NCBI GenBank assembly: GCA_020091685.1 | Contig: CM034595.1 | Location: 40,286,232 to 40,350,231 of the forward strand | DNA from: Lutjanus erythropterus | Lineage: Eukaryota > Chordata > Actinopteri > Lutjaniformes > Lutjanidae | Length of the DNA: 64,000 nucleotides | Direction: 5' to 3' | Shown: positions 45,965 to 56,229 of the stretch, in pieces | Position numbering within the stretch: the first letter of the stretch is position 1 | Layout: every line of letters starts with the position of its first letter | Translations under genes and position numbers: made by a program | The notes under the pieces: model-generated | Database searches by the model: none | What the model was told of the DNA's origin: nothing | The model's input: the letters and a program-made list of their open reading frames with translations, nothing else

Positions 45965-46111
45965 TGTGAGGCTGCACTCTGGCATGGTGGTGCTTTGAGC
46001 CAATTGCTAACGTCAGTATGCTAATATGCACACAAAATCAACATACTGATGTTAAGCTGGTATATTGCTGATCATGTTCACCATCTTAATTTATCATATT
46101 GGCACGCTAAC
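45965..46111. repeat. Left part of a split dispersed repeat
   Basis: GTGAGGCTGCACTCTGGCAT, CCAATTGCTAACGTCAGTAT, CTGATGTTAAGCTGGTAT and TGTTCACCATCTTAATTTAT match the beginning of a common fish repeat rich in GCTAACATGCTAAC. The expected continuation is missing here and is found at 46861. Confidence 0.65.
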
Positions 46112-46310
46112 TGAGAGCTGGAGCCTATAGGGACGTCAAATATTGGACATGAGGCACTGGAACTAGGGAGAGCCGGGCAGCAGATTCCTCAAAAAGAGAC
46201 TTTTATTTTGACATGAACTTCCCTTATAACTTTATCACATGATTGGTCTGTACTACAGTAAGTACACCAACAGAAACATTAATACCATATAGACTACTTC
46301 CATTTATTTA

Positions 46311-46490
46311 CCGAGCAGCAACCTCCAGGGCAAAGTGCCTCAGGTGACCACTTGAGTGTGGCTCCAAAAGCAAGACAATTCCCATAGACTCCCATATTAA
46401 AATGGCCAACTTTACAGCCTGAATACAGCCTGGTACAAAAAAGCCAAGCCCTCCCAAACTTCTGTCACATATTTATTATACAGTCGATGG
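46311..46490. repeat. Dispersed repeat, family A-like copy 4
   Basis: ACCGAGCAGCAACCTCCAGG, TGGCTCCAAAAGCAAGACAA, CCCATAGACTCCCATATTAA and CAGCCTGGTACAAAAAAGCC occur in the order of a very common teleost repeat. The right edge TTATACAGTCGATGG resembles the inverse of the family A left end (GACTGTATATAA). Confidence 0.6.
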
Positions 46491-46860
46491 TAAGTACACT
46501 TCTTCTTAACCATCTTCACTGTTCTTAATTATCAAACACAAATTCTAATTGGCTTTGGACAAATTAAACAAAGCTCAAACATCCAAACACTGAAATTAGT
46601 CATGAGTTGAACTAACAAATACAGAGCATTACAAACTGATGAACATGACAAAATAACTCACTTTTAGACGCACAGGGAAACACTGGTCTGGTTGGTGGCA
46701 GAACAAACAGAACAATGATTTCTCCTCATAGTTGTAAGAGACACTGGCTCAGGGACGATTGGCCTCACCTGTGTTCTGATTGACTCCAGGCAGCACAGGT
46801 GGAGCCCATTGCTCCTCCCAGAGCTCAACAGGGTCACAACAGACATGCAAGACTTTCAGC

Positions 46861-46975
46861 ACTAACATTTGCTAATCAGCACTACACACAAAGCACAGCT
46901 GGGGCTGATGGGAATGGCATGGGATTTTGCAGGTGAAACAGTGATGGACAAATTGAAATTTGGTAGTGCTAGATG
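46861..46975. repeat. Right part of the split dispersed repeat
   Basis: ACTAACATTTGCTAATCAGC, ACTACACACAAAGCACAGCT, GGGGCTGATGGGAATGGCAT and GATGGACAAATTGAAATTTG continue the repeat begun at 45965-46111. The two parts are separated by about 750 bp that contain other repeat sequence. Confidence 0.65.
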
Positions 46976-47558
46976 AGTGGAACATTTTGCTAAACATGAT
47001 AAATATGATCCTCATAATTTGCTGCTGGAATGAGCTCAAAAACCCAGAACACGTCTGGTTTTTGAGTGTGTTTTTGGTCAGATGCCTGTTATAAGGTGTG
47101 TGGCTAATACATGTTTTTAGAGATTTTCACTACATGTTCTATGACATAAAATACATCAGTAAAGAGGCAGCTGCTAACAAGAGGCTAAATCCAACTACAG
47201 AAGTTGGACATTAAACATCATCATGTCATGTCATGTTAGCTTTTTACTTCTAGTCATTGCATTTACACTTAAAAGTTGAGTTTATTTGTTAAGATAATGC
47301 TGCTGAACAAAATGTGAAACTTTTGTTCGCCATAGAATTTATTTTCTGCACTAATACACAATCCCATGGAAAAGTCCCAAACTTCTGGGCTGACCTACAA
47401 AAATATGTCTTCTTTGCAGCACTCTGGTGATGGCATGACATTTTCTCCAGCACCACAACAAAGTCACTGGGACACATCATCTGAAAAACACGCCTGTACG
47501 AAAGATTTGTGCCAGCTAGCAGCTAAAGTCACTGGGATTCATTCTCAGGGAATCACAG

Positions 47559-47587
47559 TTGGTCCAAGATTGGCTATCTTGGACCAA
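47559..47587. other. Perfect hairpin, 12-bp arms
   Basis: TTGGTCCAAGAT (47559-47570), 5-nt loop TGGCT, then the exact inverse ATCTTGGACCAA (47576-47587). No T run follows and the stem is too short for a microRNA precursor. Confidence 0.8.
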
Positions 47588-47659
47588 AATGGTGGACAAA
47601 CCGACAGATTCATATTGCCATCAGTCAATGAAGACAGTGGCTCTTAGGTTCAAACTCCT

Positions 47660-47722
47660 TTCCACTGATTCTTCTTTTGTATTTTGTATTTATGACAAAT
47701 AAATGAACCTTGAACCTGATCC
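47660..47722 (+). repeat. Possible LINE 3' tail
   Basis: TTTTGTATTTATGACAAATA followed by AATGAACCTTGAACCTG resembles the 3' end of L2-like fish LINEs, which finish in short AACCTTGAACC-type repeats after an AATAAA signal. No RT sequence precedes it within this window. Confidence 0.45.
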
Positions 47723-47989
47723 TTGCTGAAGGATCCAAGTATCAGCAGCACACTGGGGTTTCAGTAAGACGGGCCGGACATACACAAGGTTATGTGATGT
47801 ATGAAAATAACAAACACAGGAAGAAAGAAGAAGTTGTGTTTAAAAATCATATTCATCAGGATTTTTAAAAACATCCATCTGGCTCATGATCAGGTTCATG
47901 TCACCACAAAGTTACATTAACATCTGGTTCACAAACACATTTTGAATTCAGTGTGAACTCATCTGCAGACATTATGAGTTGTATCATCC

Positions 47990-48560
47990 TATTAATAAAA
48001 CAGCCATTTTTCATGGGGGATTTTGACATGTCACAGTAGGGAAAGCACAGCTGTAAACAATGAAATTAATGACGTCTGAATTCCATTAAGTGCCATCAGT
48101 TTCATGGTCCTGGGATTGTGCCTGGTGGCTCACTGTCACACTGTCATGGTTTAATGGGACACTTAAATACAACAGAGCCATTGTTAATGTTATTAGCAAC
48201 ACTGCTTTTCCTCTATGACAAGCAAAAATGTCTGTTAAAAAGGCCTATCGTCTATCTCACTCTCTCAGATAAACTTGCATTAATTTACCCTGATTCCCTG
48301 GAGTCTCACACCAGCCTTAGCCTAATTTAGATGAGAAGCTCGATACAGCTCTCATGACTGTGTATCAAAGGTACCCTGAAGAGTTTTTGACCACTAGCAG
48401 AGCTACGTATAAAAACTTTTATGACTGGATGTTATTAGTATTTTTATTAGTATCAGGACGCAGATGCACAGGCATGTGCACACAGATGATGCAGTACAGA
48501 TTACTGATGATGGTTTTGTGCTATTCCACCGATCGACAGAAGAAAGAAAACTGCTAGTAA
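47990..48560. promoter_or_regulatory. Candidate conserved non-coding element
   Basis: Repeat-free, with CCTATTAATAAAACAGCC, TTGACATGTCACAG (MEIS/TGIF-like), ACAATGAAATTAATGACG, TGTTAATGTTATTAGC and GCATTAATTTACCC. No recognisable protein in any frame. Confidence 0.4.
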
Positions 48561-48564
48561 GGTT

Positions 48565-50780
48565 CTTGTGCAGGCGTTACAGACGCATCACCAAACGTGC
48601 CGAGTGAACATTACAGTAACATTCCCTCTACATGACACTGGTAGGAAGTAGCACACACTAAACATGGTTAAAATGCCAAGCTTACCGGTCTAATCTGTAT
48701 TTCACTCCAAAATGATTCCAACACCGGCCTGGATGTCCAACAGATGTGTCAAAACAACTGTGTGTAAATGTGAGAAGCATCAGGTGATGAACAAGATGCA
48801 TTTTTTTTTTCCCAGGATTGTAAAGTCATAACTCAGGGGAGGTGACTTTGCAGTATTGCTCAGAGCACACGCTTATAAGCAGAGAGACGGCCCAGGAGAT
48901 GAGCAGAATAGATATGAAACACTAGATGCAACGTGTTATTAAAGTTTTGACATTTATATCTATGATGGGAGACCACTGATGATGATGACAGCAGCCTTCA
49001 TCAGGTTAGAAAATATAATATTCTTCAAAAAAAAAAGAAGCTGAGATTATAACTTATTTTGCTGTTATTAGTCCTGTTTAGTATTAAGTTACTGTACCTG
49101 GGTTAGGTTTTATTTATCATTTGCACTTGATATGTAAATCTATTATGTGTTTAGTATTTATATATTTAAGTATACTTTGAACTGTTAACAGGTAATATTT
49201 TGTTTAATGTCAAATTTATTAAAATTCAAATTTGCCTCAGCAATTAAAGATGCTGTTCTTTCATCTCATCGACTCTCATTTTGTGCTTTTTTTTTTTTTT
49301 TAAGTATCCGTTCAGGCACAATTTATCACCGGTATCAGATAAAACCCAAACGATAACCAACCAGTCTTTATGAAAATGTAAGCTAATAAGCCTCCCAGAT
49401 TTAGCTTCATAATACACAAACATGCAGGCGGTATCAATCCTTTCATTTACCTCTTGGCACTCACCTCTTCATACAGCACCAAATCATAATGGTTATTACA
49501 TGGCACTTTTCATGACTGTACTCTTCATACAAAGTAAGAGTACCTGGTGGGAACCAGATGTTTGTCCCCAGATGGGAGGCTGATTAAGTTTCCTCACCAT
49601 ATGTAGTAAATATTTTTAAGTCTTAAAGCGTTACTGCACCCACTATCAGTAGTGCATGATTTTAAATATATAGGTGTTATAATAGAGTCATTTGTGAACA
49701 GAATCAAATTCAATTTGTCAAATTTTAAACACATTTACAACAATTTAACTACTGAAGCCTCAAAGTTGTCACTGCCATGATTTTTTCCACACATCAGCTT
49801 ATCAGCCCAACAGGACCACATTACAATCAGTAAAGGACTTCATAAGCAGGCTTTGAAAACAGCGGATGAAAAGTAAAATTCATATGACTGTTGCAAAATT
49901 TGAACTAAATGTAAACCCAGCGACGAGAACTAAAAGTACCTGTGGGCAGTGAGCCGTTTCCTATTGAGCTGCACAAACCTGCAACATTATACAAACTTCA
50001 CTTCTCCCAGCACTTTCTCCAGATCTATAAAACAGTGGCTACTGAACAATCAAGTGTGTGTGTTTGTGCTTATATGTTTCCCTTTAATGTTTTTTATATG
50101 CCATCAACCTGCAGGGACTGCAGATGAAAGCTGGCCTGCATGTTTCAATCTGGCACATTTACACAATGGACCTGACATGCTCATGTTAAATAACGTGCAT
50201 TGTCCCTTCCTTAAATAAAATAAACATAACCATGAATAACAATGTGCACTCTACAAACTGAATACTTGATGCAGAAAAACATTTATACTTGTTTACTTGT
50301 GAAGACCTTCAGTTACAAAATGCACTTCTTTGCCTCCTAACCCTTAAAGTCTCCTTAACCTAATACTACTTCTAAATGTTAAAGCTGAGTCAAAGACTGT
50401 AAAAAAAACATTCTTACTGTTCAAAAACTAAAATTTATTAACTCACGTTGAGGTTGAGGACACACCTGCACATGTGGCAGACAGTGATCGGACACCTGGA
50501 GTAAAACATGTTGCTGTTTTCTGGCTTCAGCTGAAGTATATTTGGATTTCTCAAAATCAGCACAAGGACTTCTCCAGTTTTTCCAAGTTCACATGCACAA
50601 AAAAACAAGACACACACACAAAGAGCAAGAACACAGTGAACTGATCTTCTTGAAATCAGTACAAGCCTGCAGTCACTGTATGACCAGATCACCCTCCATC
50701 TCTGAGTATAGTTAACGCTGCTTCAAGGTCTCAGGAACAGAGTTTCATGCATACATAAAATATGAGCACTAATGACCAGT
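48565..50780. other. Non-coding stretch, nothing firmly recognised
   Basis: AT-rich; a (T)17 run lies near 49288-49303. 49430-49620 is somewhat more complex. Frames at 49942-50218 and 50438-50692 have no domain. Confidence 0.45.
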
Positions 50781-50789
50781 TTCACCATT

Positions 50790-51660
50790 ACTGCAACGTG
50801 CAATTACCATCATAATGATTTGCCATTTATTTGCTTTCACAGCAATGTGAAGAATTGGGTTTAATTAATAATTTGCTAGTGAGGAATTAATTGGGGGATG
50901 CGGCTGTCGCAGCTGTGTGAGTGTCCCCTGCCTTGCACGGAGGGCACAATTAAGTGATGATTGCCAGGGCTGCCATGTTGAAATGTGACCCGCTTTGAAG
51001 ACCAAAACGAGGGGGGAGGACAAGAGTTGGGGAGGCAGAAGTGACGCTGACAGACAAATGGAGGGTGTTTGGTTTAGCTGCTGTCGCTGTGTCATCTCTC
51101 ACCGATGCTGTCTGCTGGTCTGGGACAGGCTGCTGCATAATTATATTTTTTAAACACACTGAGACGCACAAACACGTGCGTTTACATGGTCGTTAGCCAT
51201 GTTTGCATTAGAGGGAGGCTGTCAGTGTTATGAAGTCTGTGTAATTCACAAATGACCCTCAGCCTCTGCATTTTCAGAAACACATTAACACCAGACGGTG
51301 AATGTTTCCGCAATCGCCGGTGCCCTTTAACATTTAGCATTTTGTCACTTCATGGTTTGGTAAAGCAAACCTAGAACTCTGTGCACAAAATACCAAACCC
51401 TCCTCTACGCTTTTCATGACAGGAGGAAAATTGAAAACGTGTTTCCAGGGGAACGAGGGGAAGAAATTGCACACCAAAAACAAACAACATCTGAAATGGT
51501 TTGATTTGCACAGGATTAGCATTGTCAGGGGACGTCTGTCATCACCGAAATATGGCAGATCATTTTCTGTGGAATTTTTTTTACAGATTCAGACAGGATT
51601 AAAATCACCGTCCACAATTATCATCAAATTATCGCATGTCCCTAGGTAATATTTGTGCTG
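50790..51660. promoter_or_regulatory. Strong candidate conserved non-coding block
   Basis: Starts with TTTAATTAATAATTTGC and GGAATTAATTGGGGG, passes CACAATTAAGTGATG and TGCATAATTATATTT, and continues to CACAATTATCATCAAATTATC near 51616-51636. Long repeat-free interval with balanced composition and several open but meaningless frames on both strands. Enhancer function is inference. Confidence 0.4.
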
Positions 51661-52139
51661 TGCCAACCAGGCTTTTCTGTCACTCTTTCACACACAGACG
51701 CCACAAACACACACAAATAAATGTGTTAAAATTAAGACGGACGTCAGGTTGCCAATATTCTACTGAAAGATTTGGTGTTTTGAATTCTGATTTCTTAACA
51801 TAGTTTTAAAAAGGGAAAAAATAGCCTTAATTTTTACACATGGGCATTGAAAAGTTGTTGAGTTAAAGTTAAGTTTTGTTCTCATACTGTAAATTTTCTC
51901 ACAGCACTGAAACATCCACAGCAACTCAACTAAATGACGTACTTGTTCATTCTACAGGGCTGCAGCACTGACCGCCCTTCATTCTTCCACATGACACACA
52001 TGAGCGGTACATTCACTACTATAATGCACCGAGACTTTATTTATTTGACACCTGATTCTAAAATATGACATCTGAACACATTCTCCTTCCAGGTCACCAA
52101 ATACAGGCTCTCAGCGTTTCATACAAAAGCTCAAGGTGG

Positions 52140-52345
52140 TCTTTTAAGCATCTTTCTGATAGAAAACCTGCTTTAAACTCCACGGTTGGGTTTACAAAAA
52201 GATCATGTGACGTCACATGATGCACATAGTGTTATGTAACTTAAAACTTGAGACTCTTCAAACACTGAGATTTGGTTTCTCGTGGGACACAAACCCAGGA
52301 CTGTTGGTTGAAAGTCCTGTGTTTATGTTGTGCCCTTAAACAGGG
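52140..52345. repeat. Dispersed repeat containing a CRE palindrome
   Basis: GGTTGGGTTTACAAAAAGATCATG and GTTGGTTGAAAGTCCTGTG resemble a fish repeat characterised by GGTTGGGTTTAGGAAAAGATCATG and GGTGAAAGTCCTGTGTTTG; the copy at 55440-55690 is a relative in the opposite orientation. A 20-bp perfect palindrome sits inside. Confidence 0.55.
52202..52221. other. Perfect 20-bp palindrome with full CRE
   Basis: ATCATGTGACGTCACATGAT equals its own reverse complement. The centre TGACGTCA (52208-52215) is a consensus CREB/ATF site, flanked by CATGTGA/TCACATG. It lies in a dispersed repeat, so other copies may carry it. Confidence 0.85.
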
Positions 52346-53091
52346 GAACAGTAGTGGGAGAGGAGTGAGTTAAAACACACGCAGCTCTGACGTTTACTCG
52401 GCTGTATTGAATGAGAAAGCAGAGCGCGTCTCCCTCTACCGGAGCCCCAAGGCATTACCAACAGATCACTGAGCAATCGATCTACCAGGGGCGTCACTAG
52501 ACCTAATACTGTACTGGGGCACACCTGGGGCACAAAGAATTCATGAGAGCGCGCAAAGTGCGCGAGAAAAAAAACATATTCAGCACTTATTTATCATAAA
52601 AAAACATAAATAGTTTTTTAAACTATTCAATCATATCAGACTATGTTGTTACCTAGATCTTTGATTAACCACCTGAAATGTACTGCGGTAATGCATTTGG
52701 CCTACTTGTGCACTTTACTCTAGACTTCTAAACATCTGCCAATTGAACTTAATTAAACTTGAATGGTTTAAAAATTTGGCTCACGACTTGTTGATAGGGA
52801 AAAATGTTTCTTCCTGCAGATAGACCATTTGAGAACCACTGCACCATCCATAGGCTATATCTGTCAACTAACACAAGCTTACTCAAAATCATCATTGATG
52901 CAGAGGTCCTGAGCAGAACCAGCAGACCATAACCAACATTATGTTTCATGCTGATGAAACTCACTGGAAATTCCCCCCACAGCTCGTACAGCAAATTAAT
53001 ATGGTTGTCTTGATACCTGGAATAACGTTAGCTAACTTAGCATTAACTTAAGACAGACTTATGTTGCCTAGCTAGCTAGGACTTCACTTAC

Positions 53092-53149
53092 CTCTCTCAT
53101 TCCTCGCTGCTTTATCCCTGCTGCGGGCGAATAACTTTCTGATATCCAT
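53092..53149 (-). pseudogene. hAT transposase first-exon relic
   Basis: On the minus strand an ATG at 53149 opens MDIRKLFARSRDKAARNER and runs into GGTAAGTG, a consensus splice donor at 53091. Starts of the MDIR.FF/LF type followed by a basic stretch are known for fish hAT-related proteins of the ZMYM1/ZNF862-like group. It lies inside a hAT element with intact target duplication, which supports the reading. Downstream exons are deleted. Confidence 0.5.
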
Positions 53150-53255
53150 CAAGGAGTTACAGTTCGAGTCAAATCAAAATCAAAATAATATATTTAACAA
53201 GTTGTTGTCGGCTAACGTTACCTACCTCACGCAGTGATTCTCATGGCCTGCCTGC

Positions 53256-53277
53256 CTCTCTCTCTCTCTCTCTCTCT

Positions 53278-53329
<52 letters not shown>

Positions 53330-53333
53330 CTCT
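53256..53333. repeat. (CT)n microsatellite
   Basis: Long CT tract with a CCCCCC interruption near 53278-53284 and one CG near the end, inside the hAT element. It creates an RERERE minus-strand frame that is not a gene. Confidence 0.95.
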
Positions 53334-53659
53334 AGACTTCGAGTTGAGACGGAAGTATTATCAGCCGAAGTCGCTACACTTGAATAAATTACCATATTAA
53401 TTAGCCATGTGCGCATTGTTTATGTGGAGTGAATACAGTAGCAATGAATTACCATATTAAGTAGTATGTGCGCTGTAGTCTATGCTATGTAGACTTAAAA
53501 CTCTGAAGTGATTTTTTTTTATTGGTGAAATTTTTACTGGGGCACTGCAGATCAATACTGGGGCACGTGCCCCAGTGAAATCTGTCCGGCGACGCAGCTG
53601 CGATCTACCTATACGAGGCTCTAAGGCATTACCAACTGATCACTGTCTAACTGACTGCA

Positions 53660-54205
53660 TACTTTAACTAAAACCAGTGCTGGCATGGTTTAGGTTGGGC
53701 AGACAGTGTGAAGAAGGTTTATTCCCTGAAAACACCTGCTTCCTGCAGCTGGAAACAATACTGACGAGCTGAAAGACGCTAAAACCTCCTGTACGTCTGA
53801 GGGAAGCAGCAGTGACAGATGCTAATTTTTTGTCACCATGAGCAACCGCTTTTTACATTACACAGATTTATTTTGCTCAGGACTATAAAATATCAACTGT
53901 TGCAACTTTAAGCACAGTTTGGCTGATAATATGTCCAATTTTTAGGGTGTAATCGAATACTTTGGTTTGGAGAAAGGATCTGGATCCATCCTCCAGCACT
54001 GGTCTGCACTGGCTGAACTAAACATCAATACTGCATAAGCCTTACATGACCTTGGTGACCTCTTGCTGTGGATCACTGATTTCATACCCTACAGGCAGCA
54101 GTATCATATATTATTTTGTATCATGTGACACAATCATGACAAAAATAAACACAAACCCAATCAGATTTGTATTAAAAGCAAACAAAAACAGCCAGATTGT
54201 GTCCA
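53660..54205. other. Non-coding stretch, nothing recognised
   Basis: No credible gene or repeat seen. Confidence 0.45.
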
Positions 54206-54209
54206 CCTG

Positions 54210-55255
54210 CTGCCAAGTGGCGGTCACTGACCTCGGCACCGCCAAACACAGAGGTAATAACAGGCACGTTCCCCGGCGGTCTCCCCTCTGTCCCCTAATC
54301 CATGTGAGACGAGCTGCACTGCTCCAGAGGAGATAAATAACCACGGCGCTCAGTTTCAGCACGCGCACAGGGGTCGCGTGTCAAGATCACACACCAGCAG
54401 CCTTCCTGTTTATTACATGAGCAACCCTGGACACAGCAGGAACAGAAAGGGGAAGAAAGGGAGAGGGAATAAAAAAAAAAATGTCAAGAAGCGGGATCAG
54501 CAGTTCAGAGGTGGACACGCTCTCCTGGACAGAGACGAGGTGGAATTTGTCATTGTGGTCAGACAGAGGGACAGGAGACGCCGGCGGTGTTGCTCGGGCA
54601 GATTGTTTATTTTTGCCGCTGGTCCGAGGCAGATAGACACTTGAAAGGATTATGCACCTATCCAAACTCTCCTCTGTAATCCTTAAAGAGGACAACAAAC
54701 ACCTGAGGCACTACGCCTCCACACAGTCCCCGAAGATGAGTGTATACAACACTGACAGAATGTTTGTGACTTAAAAAGCTGATTTCCTAATTTACATCTC
54801 TTACAAGTTTCTTTTTTTTTTTTTCTTTTTTTTTTAACTCAAGGTCGGACATCTTCCCGTGGGGAAACTAGCGGTAGCACCGCCGATAAAAACGAGTCCA
54901 AGTTCTCCTCTCTGAACAGGCTGTCAGATATAAGGGCCAAGATTGGAGGAACATGTCATGTCTTTAGAAGAAGTCATTGTTTGCCTCTCTGCCTTTAGAG
55001 CTCTTTTATGTGCTTGAGTGAATTAACACAAGCAGACATTTGACGGGGAAATAATTCCTCTCCTCCGTCCTGCAACCAATGTTTCTGTAAACTCGAGCTT
55101 TCCTTATTTATCGGGAAACGTTTGGTTCAGCCCACCCTCGCCAGAAAAATGTCTGTGTTGGTTGCAGGCGCAGGCAGCTTATTCCATCCATTTATTGTTA
55201 GGCGCTCCGCCCTAATGGACATCGTAAGTACGGCAAGGGAAGTATAAAAAGTAAG
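54210..55255. promoter_or_regulatory. Candidate regulatory region, GC-rich then mixed
   Basis: 54220-54660 is GC-rich with a TCCCCTAATCC bicoid-type (OTX-like) site and GGAGATAAATAACC. The frame 54378-54644 is basic and low complexity, without a domain. 54850-55250 is repeat-free with TGAATTAACAC, GGAAATAATTCC and TCCATTTATTGTTAGG. A T-rich tract (54810-54836) separates the two. A CpG-rich promoter or first exon cannot be excluded. Confidence 0.35.
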
Positions 55256-55399
55256 AAAGTCTGCATTTGGAGGAGTTGGGTGGATGGTTCAAACAAACAC
55301 AAGACTTTAACCCAGAGGACCTGGCAGCACCGTGTGGAACAAAAAGTAAACGTAGAGTTACTTAAAATTTAGAGTAACTTAAAATTCTGCTGCGGACGT

Positions 55400-55690
55400 G
55401 ACAGCTGTTGCATCATTTCCATTGCACGAGTGACATAACCTATGTCACGTGACAAACATAACATAGTTTTACACTATAAACCAGGTGTGTAATGTCACAT
55501 GACTTATGTCATCACATGGCCTACATAACACAATTATTTTAACCTAAACCGTGATCTTTTCCTAAATCTAACCAAGTGTTTTTATTGCCTAAACTTAACC
55601 AAACTGGGACCATTTTGCAACATAAACCACATCTGTAATGTCATGTGAGATGTCATGTGACAATCGACCTATTCTATTGTTGAGGTGTGA
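55400..55690. repeat. Dispersed repeat of the CCTAAACCTAACC type
   Basis: TAACCTAAACCGTGATCTTT, TCCTAAATCTAACCAAGTG, TTGCCTAAACTTAACCAAAC, CATTTTGCAACATAAACCAC and GTGACAATCGACCTATTC follow the order of a common teleost repeat. Two imperfect internal repeats (CATAAACCACATCTGTAATG versus ATAAACCAGGTGTGTAATG) make it partly tandem. Related to 52140-52345. Confidence 0.6.
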
Positions 55691-55779
55691 GGATGTGTTG
55701 GTTTGGCGGGAGGAGATGAAATTGCACTGCAGGATGAAACTTGCGTGGTAATTTGTCTGACACTGACCTGTAAAAACGT

Positions 55780-56225
55780 CTTTGCGCTTCCTCATTCAAA
55801 AGTTCCACCGGTGTGGATACCCAGTCGTCCTTGTAATTTCTCTGATGTTTCCTTTCAAGCTGCTCAGTTTATGGATCACGGAGAGGCCGCCGACCCAAAC
55901 AGCTTCAGATACAATCAAGGTAGTGCACTCAGGTTTTTTTTTTTCCTGACGATTTGTTAGAGGTGAAGTAGCTGTCTCTGCACTCTACTCAGCATCAAAT
56001 TAAGGTAAAAGTAAGCGGCTGGGGCCCTGATTCAATTTTGACAGAAAAAGTGGAGCCACATTCATTGAATTTCAAAATCTTCTTGACCCCAGAATGTCCC
56101 CGCTGGAATGCAGTGTTCAATATAGTCTCACATTAGCGGCCTGTCTCCACAGTGCACAGCAGCACTGTGCCAGGACGGGACAATGGCCTGGCAGGACCCA
56201 TTGTCATTCTGCTGTAGGTGACAAA
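55780..56225. promoter_or_regulatory. Candidate conserved non-coding element
   Basis: Repeat-poor with TTGTAATTTCTCTGATG, TACAATCAAGG, CACATTCATTGAATTTC and CACATTAGCGGCC. A short inverted pair CACAGTGC / GCACTGTG occurs near 56149-56169. The 85-codon frame 55703-55960 has no domain. Confidence 0.3.
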
Positions 56226-56229
56226 AAAA

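Larger units (their letters stand above)
46980..47985. other. Non-coding stretch with hairpin and LINE-like tail
   Basis: Holds a perfect hairpin at 47559-47587 and a LINE-like 3' tail near 47675-47720, listed separately. The frame 47366-47647 (93 codons) shows no domain. Confidence 0.4.
52486..53600 (-). mobile_element. hAT transposon, 1115 bp, perfect 8-bp TSD
   Basis: The flanking 8-mers CGATCTAC at 52478-52485 and 53601-53608 are identical. Termini CAGGGGCGTCACTAGAC and the inverse of the right end, CAGCTGCGTCGCCGGAC, match at 12 of 17 positions; both are followed by CTGGGGCAC-type subterminal repeats (TACTGGGGCACACC left, GGGGCACGTGCCCCAG right). TSD length and terminal CAG point to the hAT superfamily. 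It contains a CT microsatellite and a relic of a transposase first exon on the minus strand (53092-53149), but no other transposase sequence, so it is non-autonomous. Confidence 0.85.

Noticed and set aside
21239..47587. The two perfect hairpins (21239-21273, 47559-47587) as microRNA precursors or terminators
   Set aside because: Stems of 12-13 bp are too short for a vertebrate pre-miRNA, and there is no T run or known seed sequence.
53222..53416. Arg-Glu repeat protein on the minus strand
   Set aside because: It is the CT microsatellite read in frame.
54378..54644. Basic 88-codon frame (KKGRGNKKKNVKKR)
   Set aside because: Low-complexity lysine run from an A tract, no domain, no splice evidence.
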